From: M269 sp964640795
GTDB lineage: Bacteria > Pseudomonadota > Gammaproteobacteria > Enterobacterales > Alteromonadaceae
Reading direction: 5' to 3'
Length of the DNA: 64,000 nucleotides
Assembly (NCBI GenBank): GCA_964640795.1
Contig: CAZXIN010000019.1
Location: forward strand, 1 to 64,000
Below the pieces are notes generated by a model. It saw only the letters and a list, made by a program, of their open reading frames with translations. It did no database searches and was not told where the DNA came from. Below are positions 1 through 8,657 of the stretch, one piece after another; position 1 is the first letter of the stretch, and every line of letters starts with the position of its first letter. The position numbers and the translations under genes are program-made.

Positions 1-836
1 TTGCTGCGGTTAAAGCACCTGGTTTTGGTGACCGTCGTAAAGCAATGCTTCAAGATATCGCTACATTGACTGGCGGTACGGTTATCTCTGAAGAAATCGG
101 TCTTGAACTTGAAAAAGTGACGCTTGAAGATTTAGGTACAGCGAAACGTGTTGTTATCAACAAAGACAACACAACCGTTGTTGACGGTGCTGGTGAAGAA
201 GAAGCAATTCAAGGTCGTGTTGCTCAAATTCGTGCACAAATCGAAGAATCAACTTCTGACTACGACAAAGAAAAGCTTCAAGAGCGTCTTGCTAAATTAG
301 CTGGCGGTGTTGCAGTTATCAAAGTTGGCGCAGCAACTGAAGTAGAAATGAAAGAGAAGAAAGCACGTGTTGAAGATGCACTTCACGCGACTCGCGCAGC
401 GGTTGAAGAAGGCGTTGTTGCAGGTGGTGGTGTTGCGCTAGTTCGTGTTGCTTCTAAAGTTGTTGATCTTACTGGTGACAACGAAGACCAAACACACGGT
501 GTTAAGTTAGCACTACGTGCTATGGAAGCGCCTCTTCGCCAAATCGCGTCTAACGCGGGTGCAGAAGCGTCTGTTGTAACGAATGCTGTTAAGAACGGCG
601 AAGCTAACTACGGTTACAATGCAGGTAACGATACATACGGCGACATGATCGACATGGGTATCCTTGATCCAACTAAAGTGACTCGTTCAGCACTTCAGTT
701 CGCTGCATCAATCGCTAGTTTGATGATTACTACTGAAGCCATGGTTGCCGACGCACCAGCTGACGATGCTGGCGCACCTGCAATGCCTGATATGGGCGGC
801 ATGGGTGGAATGGGCGGCATGGGTGGTATGATGTAA
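1..836 (+). CDS. groEL: Chaperonin GroEL, C-terminal half (5' truncated by window edge)
   Basis: The reading frame is open from base 3 and encodes about 278 residues, roughly the second half of the usual 548-residue Hsp60 subunit. It begins with KAPGFGDRRKAML, a GroEL apical-domain signature. It continues through EVEMKEKKARVEDALHATRA and VVAGGGVALVR in the apical/intermediate region and ends in repeated GGM tripeptides closing with GGMM, the flexible tail found inside the folding cavity. GroEL is the cytoplasmic ATP-driven folding chamber that works with GroES, which should lie upstream outside this window. A clean intrinsic terminator follows 45 bp after the stop. The first in-frame ATG at 45 is internal and is not the start. 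Identification is certain; only the start is missing. Confidence 0.98.
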   Translation, partial: AAVKAPGFGDRRKAMLQDIATLTGGTVISEEIGLELEKVTLEDLGTAKRVVINKDNTTVVDGAGEEEAIQGRVAQIRAQIEESTSDYDKEKLQERLAKLAGGVAVIKVGAATEVEMKEKKARVEDALHATRAAVEEGVVAGGGVALVRVASKVVDLTGDNEDQTHGVKLALRAMEAPLRQIASNAGAEASVVTNAVKNGEANYGYNAGNDTYGDMIDMGILDPTKVTRSALQFAASIASLMITTEAMVADAPADDAGAPAMPDMGGMGGMGGMGGMM

Positions 837-880
837 GCCAAAGGCTTGCACCACTCAAAGCTCAGCTTTGAAATATAAGA

Positions 881-910
881 AACCCGCTGTTTGGCGGGTT
901 TTTTGTTTTT
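881..910 (+). terminator. Rho-independent terminator of groEL
   Basis: AACCCGC and GCGGGTT form a perfect 7-bp stem around a TGTTTG loop, followed directly by a T-rich run. It lies 45 bp after the groEL stop codon and points with that gene. Confidence 0.92.
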
Positions 911-1071
911 CTGTAGATTTTGTTTCTTTAAACCTGTGTTATCAAAGGCTTAGTTATATACCGATAGCTTCAATATTTGAGGTGCCCCTAAAATTCATAA
1001 TCCAGCCCTTTGAAAGGCAAAGTGAGGGGTTATGATACTTACGATTACATTCAAACATGCAGAAGCGTTAG

Positions 1072-1956
1072 CTAACGAGCCATGGAAAGACTTTTTTCTT
1101 TGATTGCTTCTTTAACAACTTGATGTTCAATTTCAGGTAAAAACGTGAAATGCGCCTCTAAAAATGCTTGTGTTTGATATAACTTGGTAAGTTCCGCATT
1201 GACTTTTTCTAAAAAAACCTCGCTCTGCGGTGACTTATTACAGATGATATGCGAAGTAATAACCGTGGGAGCGCCTGCGATACGAAAGCTGTAATAGTTT
1301 ATATCTGCTTTTTCTTCTTTGATTTCATTAAGTTCTTCTGGAAACAAGATACTAAAGTCAGCTCTTTCGTAGCCTAAAAGTCGGGCGTTTAAGTTCTCGC
1401 CAGAATTTCTATTAACATAGATGATTTGAGCTTCATTTATATTTGCAATCTGACTATCAATAAACTCACCGTAAGCTCGCCCCTTTGCTAAGATGATTTG
1501 TGAATGAGAGTAATGGTTCATGAGGTCTGGTAGTGAGTTAATACGGTTGTCTTCATCTAGCAGCTCAGGCGGTATTTCTGGCAGTGGTTTGTGCATAAAA
1601 AGCCGTTGAGATGGGCCAAACGCTAAAGGTTGGCTGAATAAATACTGTTGTTCTCTCTCTTTCGTTTTCAATTTGAATAGCGCACAGACAGCGTTATCTA
1701 AATCTAGAGTGGATTGCTGTAATGTGTTCGACAATCTCTCATAGGGCAGGAATTCAAAGTTCATTTTGGCATCAATATCATCAAACAATATTGTGGCGAC
1801 TTTGCTATTTGTTGAGCTTGCACTTCCGTTTTGCAGATGGTTAGAGAGCGACTTATAACTATACAGTACGGTGATCTCATCAGAGGCAGATGATTCTGAA
1901 CTAAGTATGCTTCCTAATATGAAAGCAGCCAGCATTATGGGACGAACGATGATCAC
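1072..1956 (-). CDS. Periplasmic solute-binding-like protein (SBP_bac_3 type)
   Basis: This 294-residue protein has a hydrophobic N-terminal export signal (about residues 5-24). The body looks like a type 2 periplasmic binding fold of the amino-acid or polar-ligand class, with the pattern FEFLPYERL, DNAVCALFK, YLFSQPL and a later RADFSILFP stretch. Members without an ABC permease next door are often periplasmic sensors or orphan binding proteins, and no permease is visible here. The start is taken as the GTG at 1956 because AGAGATAAGA just upstream is a usable ribosome-binding site; the internal ATG at 1935 lacks one but would still leave a signal peptide. The ligand is unknown. The fold assignment is fairly good, the transport role is only inferred. 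Confidence 0.65.
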   Translation of the reverse strand: MIIVRPIMLAAFILGSILSSESSASDEITVLYSYKSLSNHLQNGSASSTNSKVATILFDDIDAKMNFEFLPYERLSNTLQQSTLDLDNAVCALFKLKTKEREQQYLFSQPLAFGPSQRLFMHKPLPEIPPELLDEDNRINSLPDLMNHYSHSQIILAKGRAYGEFIDSQIANINEAQIIYVNRNSGENLNARLLGYERADFSILFPEELNEIKEEKADINYYSFRIAGAPTVITSHIICNKSPQSEVFLEKVNAELTKLYQTQAFLEAHFTFLPEIEHQVVKEAIKEKSLSMAR

Positions 1957-2214
1957 TCTTATCTCTACTAAAATGACAGAAACTTATACTGTGTTGAGGC
2001 ATAATTTCAGAAATTCGAAGAAGCACAGTATGACATTTATATAGCCTAATCAAGGCTGTATTGTGAAGAATTATGAACATAGAAATAAAGGTCACTAAGG
2101 CTAACGCCTGTTTAATGTGCCTCAAAAAGCGCTAGCCGAAGACTACCAATATCACTGAAGAAATCTATACAGTAAAGATCAGCACGCGCTCGTTAAGTGC
2201 TAATGATTCAAAAC

Positions 2215-3798
2215 TCAGGTTAAATATAAAAGCTTTTGCAAACATTGGCCTAACTTGAACCCAAGCAAAGGGGGGACAGCATTCCCCACTTGTGTGTATT
2301 GGGGAACCTCGTAACGGCGCATTTTTCCACCTGTGGTTATTTTTGAGCGAAATACAAAGTTATCCGGGAAAGATTGAATTCTAGCCATTTCTCTAACGGT
2401 CAGCACACGAAGCTCTTGCTCGTCATAGTGGCAGGCGTCATCCGGAATAGACAGCGCAGCTGGCGCAGGTGCATTGGCGTTGAGTGCTTTTTGAGTTTGC
2501 TTTTTTGTCGGGTGTGCTTTCAGGTAGTTAATGAAATCAGGCTTATGACTGAATTTGATTAACTCCCCATTAGGCATTAAGTATTTGTGGCTTGAACATA
2601 AATTCCAGACTTCGTCTGCCAACTCATTAGATTCCCCTCTGAGTATTGAAAAGATGGCCTTATTAATCTTTCGGTCGTCAATAAGCTGCATAATTTGATA
2701 AAGCCTGAATCGACGTTTGACCACATCACTGTTGTTCCTAAAATCATGATTAGATAACGTGTCTCGCTTAGGAAGAAAGTCAAAGGTCTTATTGAGGTCT
2801 TGCACGTATTCCGAGGGTGTATTCGGGTTTTCTTTTTTCAGGTCATCAAGTGCCTCAAGAACAGTTGCTGGTTTTTGATTGATTAAGCTAGACAGAAACG
2901 ATGCTTCGAAGAGTTGCTTGTGATTGTCATTAATCGCGTCAAAGTAGTCTAGGTGACCGAAAGGCAAGTCACTTCCATGCTCTTTTACGAGTTCGTAAAA
3001 CTTAATAGAAGGCGCAAATAACTGAGTTTCAGCGGACTGTTTATCAAATGTAGGTGATATCTTTCGGAAATGGTCGTTTCGAATACCAACTAGGATAAAT
3101 CGGGGGCGGTTTTGGGCAATGCCTGCTAGACGAGCGTTGATATGTAAGCACAGCGGAATATAGTCAATAGAAGCGAATACCTTGGCAACTTCATACCAAG
3201 CATGAAAGCTATTCCCATCATCGTCTTTGAATGCACGCAATATGCCTGTGACATTTTCAAGCATGGCAATTTTAGGCTGGGTAAATTTAACAAAATGTGC
3301 AAACTCCCAAGGTAGGGTGTTTTTGTCACAATCTTTTCGGCGTAACCCTGCCATGCTAAAACTTTGACAAGGTGGCCCTCCAGATACGAGATCTAGCCCA
3401 CCTTGTGAGCCAAAAGCATGCTTAAGATGGTTGGCCAAGTCAGTATTCTTCTCCATGAGTCGATTTAACTCAACGATGCTGCCGACTATCAGCTTACCTT
3501 TAAGGGATGAATAGTCTTTTGGAAGGTCGTTGTAACCTTGGTCTTCGATCGTAGGGAAATCAAAAGGGTTTTCTCTTAGTCGAGATTTTAAATCTGGATG
3601 CCTGCTATTAAGCCATACCGTATGTTCTGCCTTTTCTGATGCTTGAGCAGCTTTTTCTAAATCTTCATTAAAAAAGTTGTATGCAAAGGATTCAGCAGCC
3701 ATCGGGGACAATTCATTTGCTAGTGACAGTTTAAAGCCACTGCGCTCCAGGCCTAATGACAACCCGCCGCAGCCAGCAAATAGCTCGATATGATTCAT
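2215..3798 (-). CDS. DNA (cytosine-5-)-methyltransferase
   Basis: This 527-residue C5-methyltransferase moves a methyl group from S-adenosylmethionine to cytosine C5 in a specific DNA site. All main motifs are visible in order: motif I FAGCGG (residues 7-12, SAM binding), motif IV GGPPCQSFS with the catalytic Cys at about 144, motif VI ENV (181-183), motif VIII QNRPRFILVGIR, motif IX VREMARIQSFPDNF and motif X YTQVGNAVPP. The stretch between VIII and IX is long and holds the target recognition domain, so the specificity cannot be read. It diverges from the nuclease-like gene at 3940 with 141 bp between them, the layout of a type II restriction-modification pair. An orphan methyltransferase is the alternative. 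Confidence 0.95.
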   Translation of the reverse strand: MNHIELFAGCGGLSLGLERSGFKLSLANELSPMAAESFAYNFFNEDLEKAAQASEKAEHTVWLNSRHPDLKSRLRENPFDFPTIEDQGYNDLPKDYSSLKGKLIVGSIVELNRLMEKNTDLANHLKHAFGSQGGLDLVSGGPPCQSFSMAGLRRKDCDKNTLPWEFAHFVKFTQPKIAMLENVTGILRAFKDDDGNSFHAWYEVAKVFASIDYIPLCLHINARLAGIAQNRPRFILVGIRNDHFRKISPTFDKQSAETQLFAPSIKFYELVKEHGSDLPFGHLDYFDAINDNHKQLFEASFLSSLINQKPATVLEALDDLKKENPNTPSEYVQDLNKTFDFLPKRDTLSNHDFRNNSDVVKRRFRLYQIMQLIDDRKINKAIFSILRGESNELADEVWNLCSSHKYLMPNGELIKFSHKPDFINYLKAHPTKKQTQKALNANAPAPAALSIPDDACHYDEQELRVLTVREMARIQSFPDNFVFRSKITTGGKMRRYEVPQYTQVGNAVPPLLGFKLGQCLQKLLYLT

Positions 3799-3939
3799 GC
3801 AAGTACTTCTCTTAATTTTATAGCCGATATGATAACGAGATGGCTTTCAAAAGTCCAGGATAGGGTACAAAAAATTAGCGGTTGAAAAAGCAGACTATGC
3901 AAGCTACTTTGTCATAAGGGCTGTATAAGGAGATACAAA

Positions 3940-4626
3940 ATGAACCAACGAAATAATAGCTATAGCCGTATTACCAATATTCCTGATCGTATTTATCAAG
4001 AAGCTGAAGCGAGAGCAGCGAATTTACCTATTTATGATAGATCGCACAGGCAGTCAGAAGCTAATGAAATAGGTTGTTTAGGTGAAGTTCTTTCAGAGAA
4101 TTGGATGGCGCTCCGGGGTATCTCTTATACTGCTGAGCTTACAGAGACCACACATGACTATAGAGTGGGCACTGGAATAACCGTAGATGTTAAGACGAAA
4201 GATAGGACGGTCGTGCCGAGGAGCGACTTCGACAACAGTGCGCCTTTATATAACCATACGCACCAACGGCCAGAGTATTTCCTTTTTATTTCCCTTTGTA
4301 GAGACAAAACAAATGATAGTAAGGATATTCGCCGATTCCACTCAGCTTATATTTTGGGCTCAATTTCCTATGAAGAGCTTAATAGAGTGGGAATACCCTT
4401 TCTCAAAGGAGAAAAGGATTGGCGAAACGGCACTAAATTCTGGACAGATTGTTTGAATATTGAAATGTGGCAACTTATTACGCTTAAGGAAACCGCAGGG
4501 TTGTTCAAGGGGGAGATAAACCATCCAAGTAGTGACGCCGAGGTTAACATCAAGGTAGTTAATGAAATGAAAAAAAGAATAGAAAGTGGGGAATACAAAC
4601 CCAGAGATTTACCCAAGGTTGATTAA
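3940..4626 (+). CDS. Putative type II restriction endonuclease (PD-(D/E)XK fold)
   Basis: I do not recognise the 228-residue protein by overall similarity. It carries a spacing that fits a PD-(D/E)XK nuclease core: a glutamate in GCLGEVLSENW (E49), then THDYRVG with D73, then TVDVKTK with D83 and K85 on a predicted beta strand. Such a core binds magnesium and cuts DNA. The gene has a strong AGGAG ribosome-binding site at about 3929 and diverges from the C5-methyltransferase, so the simplest reading is that it is the cognate restriction enzyme. There is no signal peptide or membrane segment. The position next to a methyltransferase supports the call; cleavage activity and target site are inferred. 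Confidence 0.62.
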   Translation: MNQRNNSYSRITNIPDRIYQEAEARAANLPIYDRSHRQSEANEIGCLGEVLSENWMALRGISYTAELTETTHDYRVGTGITVDVKTKDRTVVPRSDFDNSAPLYNHTHQRPEYFLFISLCRDKTNDSKDIRRFHSAYILGSISYEELNRVGIPFLKGEKDWRNGTKFWTDCLNIEMWQLITLKETAGLFKGEINHPSSDAEVNIKVVNEMKKRIESGEYKPRDLPKVD

Positions 4627-4637
4627 AGCTAATTACT

Positions 4638-5468
4638 ATGAAAATACGGCTACTCTCTTTGCTTATTCTCGTGTCGAGTTTTGATGTTTTGTCTCAGCAG
4701 GTTTCATTGTTAGCTGCAGATGGCCCTGAAAAAGGTAAGACAGCGTATGAATTGATCAGGGCGTTTGCTGGGCCGAGGTCGATAGAATCACCGGACCTCT
4801 ATCCCGAAAATCATCCTCAAGACAAGCATATCTATGAAGGGACCGATTCGGTTGTTGGTCATCACTTTGTTTTTGTACTCCACAGGGACATTGACAAAGA
4901 TCGTGACAAATATGAAAAATTTAGTGACCGACAACGAAATGAAATCAAGGCCTATGGCGGTTCTGAAGAGCGCTTAAAAGCGTATAGAGGGGAGACACTA
5001 ACCTATCGCTGGAAGTTTAAGGTGGACGCCAATATGTCGTTATCGAAAAACTTTAGTCATTTCTTCCAGTTAAAGTCGGTCGACAACGGTATTGGTATGC
5101 CTATCTTGACGTTGTCAGGAGTAAGTCATGGCGGTGACCGATGGTTTGGTCTCTCACACGCTGCGGTTAAAAAGGCTTCTATATTGGCGAAAGTGCCATG
5201 GGATGAAATATCAGGTGTTTGGCTAGAGGTGGTATGTCAGGTTACCTATGCTGATACCGGTTCTCTGATGTTGGCAGTCAACCGGCTGTCAGATGCTGAA
5301 ACAATAATAACCTATCAGGCCAATGATATAGACATGTGGAGAGGCACTGAGGATACACACTTTGTCAGACCAAAGTGGGGTTTGTATCGTTCACTAAAGA
5401 GCAAAGAATGGCTTGCTTCAGAGTCAGATACTGTGAGGTTTGCTGACTTTGAAGTTATCAAACAATAG
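4638..5468 (+). CDS. Secreted heparin-lyase-I-like / polysaccharide lyase-like protein
   Basis: The 276-residue protein starts with a signal peptide (MKIRLLSLLILVSSFDVLSQ). The body carries the pattern DRQRNEIK, then LTYRWKFKVD, then SHFFQLK, GVWLEV and HFVRPKWGLYRS. This resembles concanavalin-like jelly-roll proteins annotated as heparin lyase I family or polysaccharide lyases, in which the central DRQR-E-K segment sits in the substrate groove. A role in binding or cleaving an acidic polysaccharide outside the cytoplasm is likely, but the substrate cannot be told. It begins 11 bp after the nuclease gene stop on the same strand, perhaps by read-through rather than function. No sulfatase, transporter or other lyase is nearby, so it is not part of a visible polysaccharide locus. 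Confidence 0.55.
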   Translation: MKIRLLSLLILVSSFDVLSQQVSLLAADGPEKGKTAYELIRAFAGPRSIESPDLYPENHPQDKHIYEGTDSVVGHHFVFVLHRDIDKDRDKYEKFSDRQRNEIKAYGGSEERLKAYRGETLTYRWKFKVDANMSLSKNFSHFFQLKSVDNGIGMPILTLSGVSHGGDRWFGLSHAAVKKASILAKVPWDEISGVWLEVVCQVTYADTGSLMLAVNRLSDAETIITYQANDIDMWRGTEDTHFVRPKWGLYRSLKSKEWLASESDTVRFADFEVIKQ

Positions 5469-5487
5469 AAGGCATAAACTCAGTGAG

Positions 5488-6036
5488 TTACTCTTTCTGA
5501 TAAACTTGCTCCATTAACGGCTCGAACGATTCGGGCTTGATATTGCCGATAACATTGATAAAAACAGCTTCATCGTCATCAAGTGTTAAAACAACCAAGC
5601 CATCGATAATGTCTTCACTTGATTTCATATACATTAACGTTGTTTCATTAGAATCACGTTCTTGAGTGCGAATAACAGGGTGCCAACCATCCTCATCTAA
5701 ATTGGCCTGTGTTTCGGCTATGTTTTCTTGGAAGATTTCACCATTGTCTTCAATGTTGTAAACACTAATGCGTACACCGTCTACATCCCTGAGTAAGGCC
5801 TTGATTTCAGGTTCGTCACCTACGTCTGTAAGCCATCGTGCTGCGCGTATTGCTAGCGGGCCAAGAGATAGGTTAACTTCACTATCAGCCTGCCACCAAT
5901 AGGGTGATTCAATATCCGCATAGCCAGCATGATTGTGTAGTCTCTTGGCTGTAATGCCACAGCCCGTTAATAAGAAACTGACCATGAATAACGACATTAA
6001 AGCGCCCGTTTTGAACGAATGTTTTTTATGTTTCAT
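5488..6036 (-). CDS. DUF4252 lipoprotein
   Basis: This 182-residue protein has a lipoprotein signal with lipobox FLLTGC, so it should be anchored in the envelope. The mature part fits DUF4252, a small periplasmic family of unknown function: a segment with DGVRISVYNI, a middle segment DGWHPVIRTQE, and the ending DDDEAVFINVIGNIKPESF. It is the last gene of a four-gene operon led by an ECF sigma factor and follows a second DUF4252 protein by 11 bp, clearly a duplicate of it. DUF4252 proteins often accompany sigma/anti-sigma pairs, which suggests that they take part in envelope stress signalling, but no biochemical role is established that I can name. Confidence 0.82.
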   Translation of the reverse strand: MKHKKHSFKTGALMSLFMVSFLLTGCGITAKRLHNHAGYADIESPYWWQADSEVNLSLGPLAIRAARWLTDVGDEPEIKALLRDVDGVRISVYNIEDNGEIFQENIAETQANLDEDGWHPVIRTQERDSNETTLMYMKSSEDIIDGLVVLTLDDDEAVFINVIGNIKPESFEPLMEQVYQKE

Positions 6037-6047
6037 TAGGCTTATCT

Positions 6048-6584
6048 CTACTGGAGGTTAAGGTCTATATTTAAAGACTGGGTGACCTTACTAATTTGTT
6101 CTGGGTCGATTTCGCCAACAATGTTGATGAAAACAGCTTCTCCCTCGTCAGAGTTGTCGACAACCATGACGACTAACCCGTCCATAATATCGTCTGTTAT
6201 TTTGGTAAATATCCTAACTTTCTCATCTTCTTCATTAACCGAGACAATGGGTAACCAACCTTTGGCTTGAATATCTTCACTGACTTCCGCGATTAGATTC
6301 AAAGCGGGTTTGTCATTTCCTGCGATATCATAGACATGCACCCGCACCGCCTTTAGTTTTTTGATCAACTCATTGGTTTCTGGTTCGGACACATTGAGCT
6401 TGCTGACAAAACCCAACATGGTTTTATTCAAGTTCACCATAACCCTAGGCTCTCCATATACTGAATCAAGGTCCGCGAACTCGACATAGCCTCGCTCGTC
6501 GGTTATGTCATCTGCGTGAGCTGCGGTAGCTACAATTAACGACATGCCAAGTGAAATAACGGCTGATAAGAATAATGTTCTCAT
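6048..6584 (-). CDS. DUF4252 periplasmic protein
   Basis: The 178-residue protein has a cleavable signal peptide ending in ATAAHA-DD, so it should be soluble in the periplasm, unlike its lipidated neighbour. The mature part has the same DUF4252 layout: KAVRVHVYDIAG, then GWLPIVSVNEED, then a closing segment GEAVFINIVGEIDPEQI. The start codon overlaps the anti-sigma gene by 4 bp, a sign of translational coupling. The pair with the 5488 gene probably arose by tandem duplication, followed by a split into a free and a membrane-anchored copy. Function unknown; envelope stress sensing is an inference from the operon. Confidence 0.82.
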   Translation of the reverse strand: MRTLFLSAVISLGMSLIVATAAHADDITDERGYVEFADLDSVYGEPRVMVNLNKTMLGFVSKLNVSEPETNELIKKLKAVRVHVYDIAGNDKPALNLIAEVSEDIQAKGWLPIVSVNEEDEKVRIFTKITDDIMDGLVVMVVDNSDEGEAVFINIVGEIDPEQISKVTQSLNIDLNLQ

Positions 6585-7132
6585 GATGACTCCTTAAAAT
6601 GATTAAGTGGCTTAAGTAAGCTGTGATTGAGTGGGCGCTGAATGTTCTCGTCAAACGTTTGCTTAATGCTAAGAGCAGATTTCGTTTGGGCTGACGCGAT
6701 ATATTGCAAAGCAATTACTAGCTCTTGCTCTGCTTGCTTTATTTCTGCCAGAGTGGGTTGTTGATTTGTTGGTACATCCAAGGCTGTATTATTGAGTACA
6801 GCAACAACAGTTATTGTCGCCGCTATGGCACTTAACGTTTTCCAGTTGGATGTGAACTTGCCAAAAGTGATGTTGTTACTCTTTTGTGTTTCACCAATTG
6901 TTTCTAGTTTATTAGCCAGACTCTGCGGTATCGGTTGCAAGCCAATTTCGTCAAGGTGTTGTTCTATGTGTAAGGCTCTCTCCAAGTCTGCTATAAGCTG
7001 TTTGTCATCCTGCACACTTTCTTGCTTGTTTTTATCTGATAGTGCCCGAGCGATGACACGCGTATCTGCTGAAGTGCTCTTTTCAGCTAAAAAGTCGTCT
7101 AATGTTTTCTGCCATGAATTATCACTATTCAT
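6581..7132 (-). CDS. Anti-sigma-factor-like membrane protein
   Basis: This 183-residue protein has an N-terminal cytoplasmic part of about 95 residues, one membrane segment (around TLSAIAATITVVAVLNN) and a periplasmic tail rich in Gln and Ser. The shape and position match an anti-sigma factor holding an ECF sigma factor at the inner membrane. It overlaps the sigma gene by 8 bp upstream and the DUF4252 gene by 4 bp downstream, so all four proteins are likely made from one message. No zinc-binding HxxxCxxC motif is visible, so it is not a classical ZAS-type anti-sigma factor. The call rests mainly on context. Confidence 0.7.
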   Translation of the reverse strand: MNSDNSWQKTLDDFLAEKSTSADTRVIARALSDKNKQESVQDDKQLIADLERALHIEQHLDEIGLQPIPQSLANKLETIGETQKSNNITFGKFTSNWKTLSAIAATITVVAVLNNTALDVPTNQQPTLAEIKQAEQELVIALQYIASAQTKSALSIKQTFDENIQRPLNHSLLKPLNHFKESS

Positions 7133-7622
7133 GAGTGTACTCCTTCAATAAATCTCTTAATTGATGCCTTGCGCGGTGCAAATAAACCTTCACTTGATTG
7201 CTGGTTAGGTTGAGTGACTGTGCAGCAATGTGCTGGTTGTTTTGTTGTACGTCACAAAGCATGATAAGAGAGCTATATGGCTCTTTGAGGCGTGAAATCG
7301 CCTCACTTAACCAAGTGCTTAATTGTTGATGCTGAAGATTTCCAGAAGGTTCTTGGTGGTTTAGGGTTGTTTGATGCTCATCTTCTACTTGAGTGAAATT
7401 TTTACGCCTACGTAGTTTATCTATGCACGCATTGCGAGTGACCGAAGATAGCCAGCCTGCGACCCTTTCACACTCTATTTGCTCAAAGTTATTCCATAGA
7501 CGAGTAAAAACATCTTGAGTGATATCCTCTGCTTCATGTTGATCGCGCAAAATGTATAAAGACAGCGAGTAAATACGTTGCTGGTGTTTTGCGAGGACGT
7601 GATTAAATTTATTTCCGTTCAT
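7125..7622 (-). CDS. ECF-family RNA polymerase sigma factor
   Basis: The 165-residue protein has region 2 (LSLYILRDQHEAEDITQDVFTRL by parts, with the AEDITQDVF core that contacts the -10 element and core polymerase) and region 4 near the C-terminus (IAAQSLNLTSNQVKVYLHRA, a helix-turn-helix for the -35 element). It is the first gene of the operon with the anti-sigma factor and two DUF4252 proteins. ECF sigma factors of this type direct transcription of envelope or stress genes and usually their own operon. The target promoter is not recognisable by eye in the 270 bp upstream. A sigma-70 region 3 is absent, as expected for the ECF class. Confidence 0.9.
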   Translation of the reverse strand: MNGNKFNHVLAKHQQRIYSLSLYILRDQHEAEDITQDVFTRLWNNFEQIECERVAGWLSSVTRNACIDKLRRRKNFTQVEDEHQTTLNHQEPSGNLQHQQLSTWLSEAISRLKEPYSSLIMLCDVQQNNQHIAAQSLNLTSNQVKVYLHRARHQLRDLLKEYTHE

Positions 7623-7895
7623 AGTGATAGTTACGCACCATTTTATGAAAGGTTACAAATTAAATGTACAACCACCATTTGATGATCCGACCTAGTGGCA
7701 ATGCTATAGCTGAATCAGTATAAATTGAGCCCCCTGCATAGCTCTGAATATACCTATTTACACTGGTTCAGTTATCGTTACTCAAACCCTTTGGACTATA
7801 TAAGTACTACAATGTATTTGCCATGATCTGAATACGCTTTACACTTTTTTAACACGACCTAACCTGAATCCAAATCAATATTGAGGGTATTATTT

Positions 7896-8516
7896 ATGAC
7901 TATTTTGCATGGTGTTCCTGTGTCTCCTTACGTTCGAAAGGTACAGGCTGTACTTGAGATTAAAGGGATCGAATACACAATTAACCCTATCATTCCTTTT
8001 GGCGATAAAACTGAATTACTTGCTTTAAATCCAGTTGGTAAAATCCCTGTTCTCCAAGATGACGATGTCACACTGGGTGATTCATCAGTAATCAGTGCCT
8101 ACTTAGAGAAGCGTTATGCTGAAAAGTCTCTATACCCACAAGATCATGTCGATTATGGAAAGGCATTATGGTTTGAAGAATATGCCGATTCACATATGGT
8201 GGCGACTTTAGGCACAATCTTTTTCCAGCGTGTCCTTAACCCTAAACTCTTTGATACACCAACAGATGAAGAAGCTGTGAGTAAGATCATAGCCAAAGAT
8301 GTCCCCGTCATTTTCGATTACCTTGAAGGGCAGTTGGGTGACAATGATTATTTTGTAGCGAATACACTGAGTATTGCGGATATTTCAATCGCTGGTCCAT
8401 TTGTTAATGCAGAGGCAGCTGGTTTGACGGTCGACGAAAAGCGTTGGCCTAAACTCGCAGCATTTGTTCAGCGTATCTTTGATATGCCTTGGTTCAATAA
8501 TAAGGTTGAGCTTTAA
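7896..8516 (+). CDS. Glutathione S-transferase family protein
   Basis: This 206-residue protein has the two-domain glutathione transferase layout: an N-terminal thioredoxin-like half starting TILHGVPVSPYVRKVQ, with the glutathione-contact signature NPVGKIPVL and the DSSVISAYLE segment, then an all-helical C-terminal half with SIADISIAGPF. The reaction is conjugation or reduction with glutathione of an unknown electrophile in the cytoplasm. The start was placed at the ATG at 7896 instead of the in-frame TTG at 7881, because that TTG lies inside the TTGAGGG sequence that serves as the ribosome-binding site. It stands alone between the sigma operon and a binding protein. The class within the family is not clear. 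Confidence 0.9.
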   Translation: MTILHGVPVSPYVRKVQAVLEIKGIEYTINPIIPFGDKTELLALNPVGKIPVLQDDDVTLGDSSVISAYLEKRYAEKSLYPQDHVDYGKALWFEEYADSHMVATLGTIFFQRVLNPKLFDTPTDEEAVSKIIAKDVPVIFDYLEGQLGDNDYFVANTLSIADISIAGPFVNAEAAGLTVDEKRWPKLAAFVQRIFDMPWFNNKVEL

Positions 8517-8529
8517 AAAACAATCTGTT

Positions 8530-8556
8530 GGCTCGGGTTAATTAATAACCCAAGCC
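8530..8556 (+). terminator. Hairpin after the glutathione transferase gene
   Basis: GGCTCGGGTTA and TAACCCAAGCC pair over 11 positions with a single C-A mismatch around a short ATTAA-like loop, 14 bp after the stop. There is no T-run behind it, so it may stabilise the mRNA or give factor-dependent ending. Confidence 0.45.
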
Positions 8557-8657
8557 TTCGTCCGTTGAGTACAGCAGATTAATGTCGCCTAGTCTGAATT
8601 AGCAGTATATGATAGCTCTGTCATTGTTCGTATTCAGGTGAACTCAGGGGGCGGGGT

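Noticed and set aside
1901..2125. 74-codon minus-strand frame overlapping the binding protein start
   Set aside because: It covers the gap and the signal-peptide region in another frame; no ribosome-binding site and no domain.
2215..5468. Genomic island with an integrase or att sites
   Set aside because: No integrase, transposase, tRNA or direct repeat was found around the R-M pair, so no island border can be claimed.
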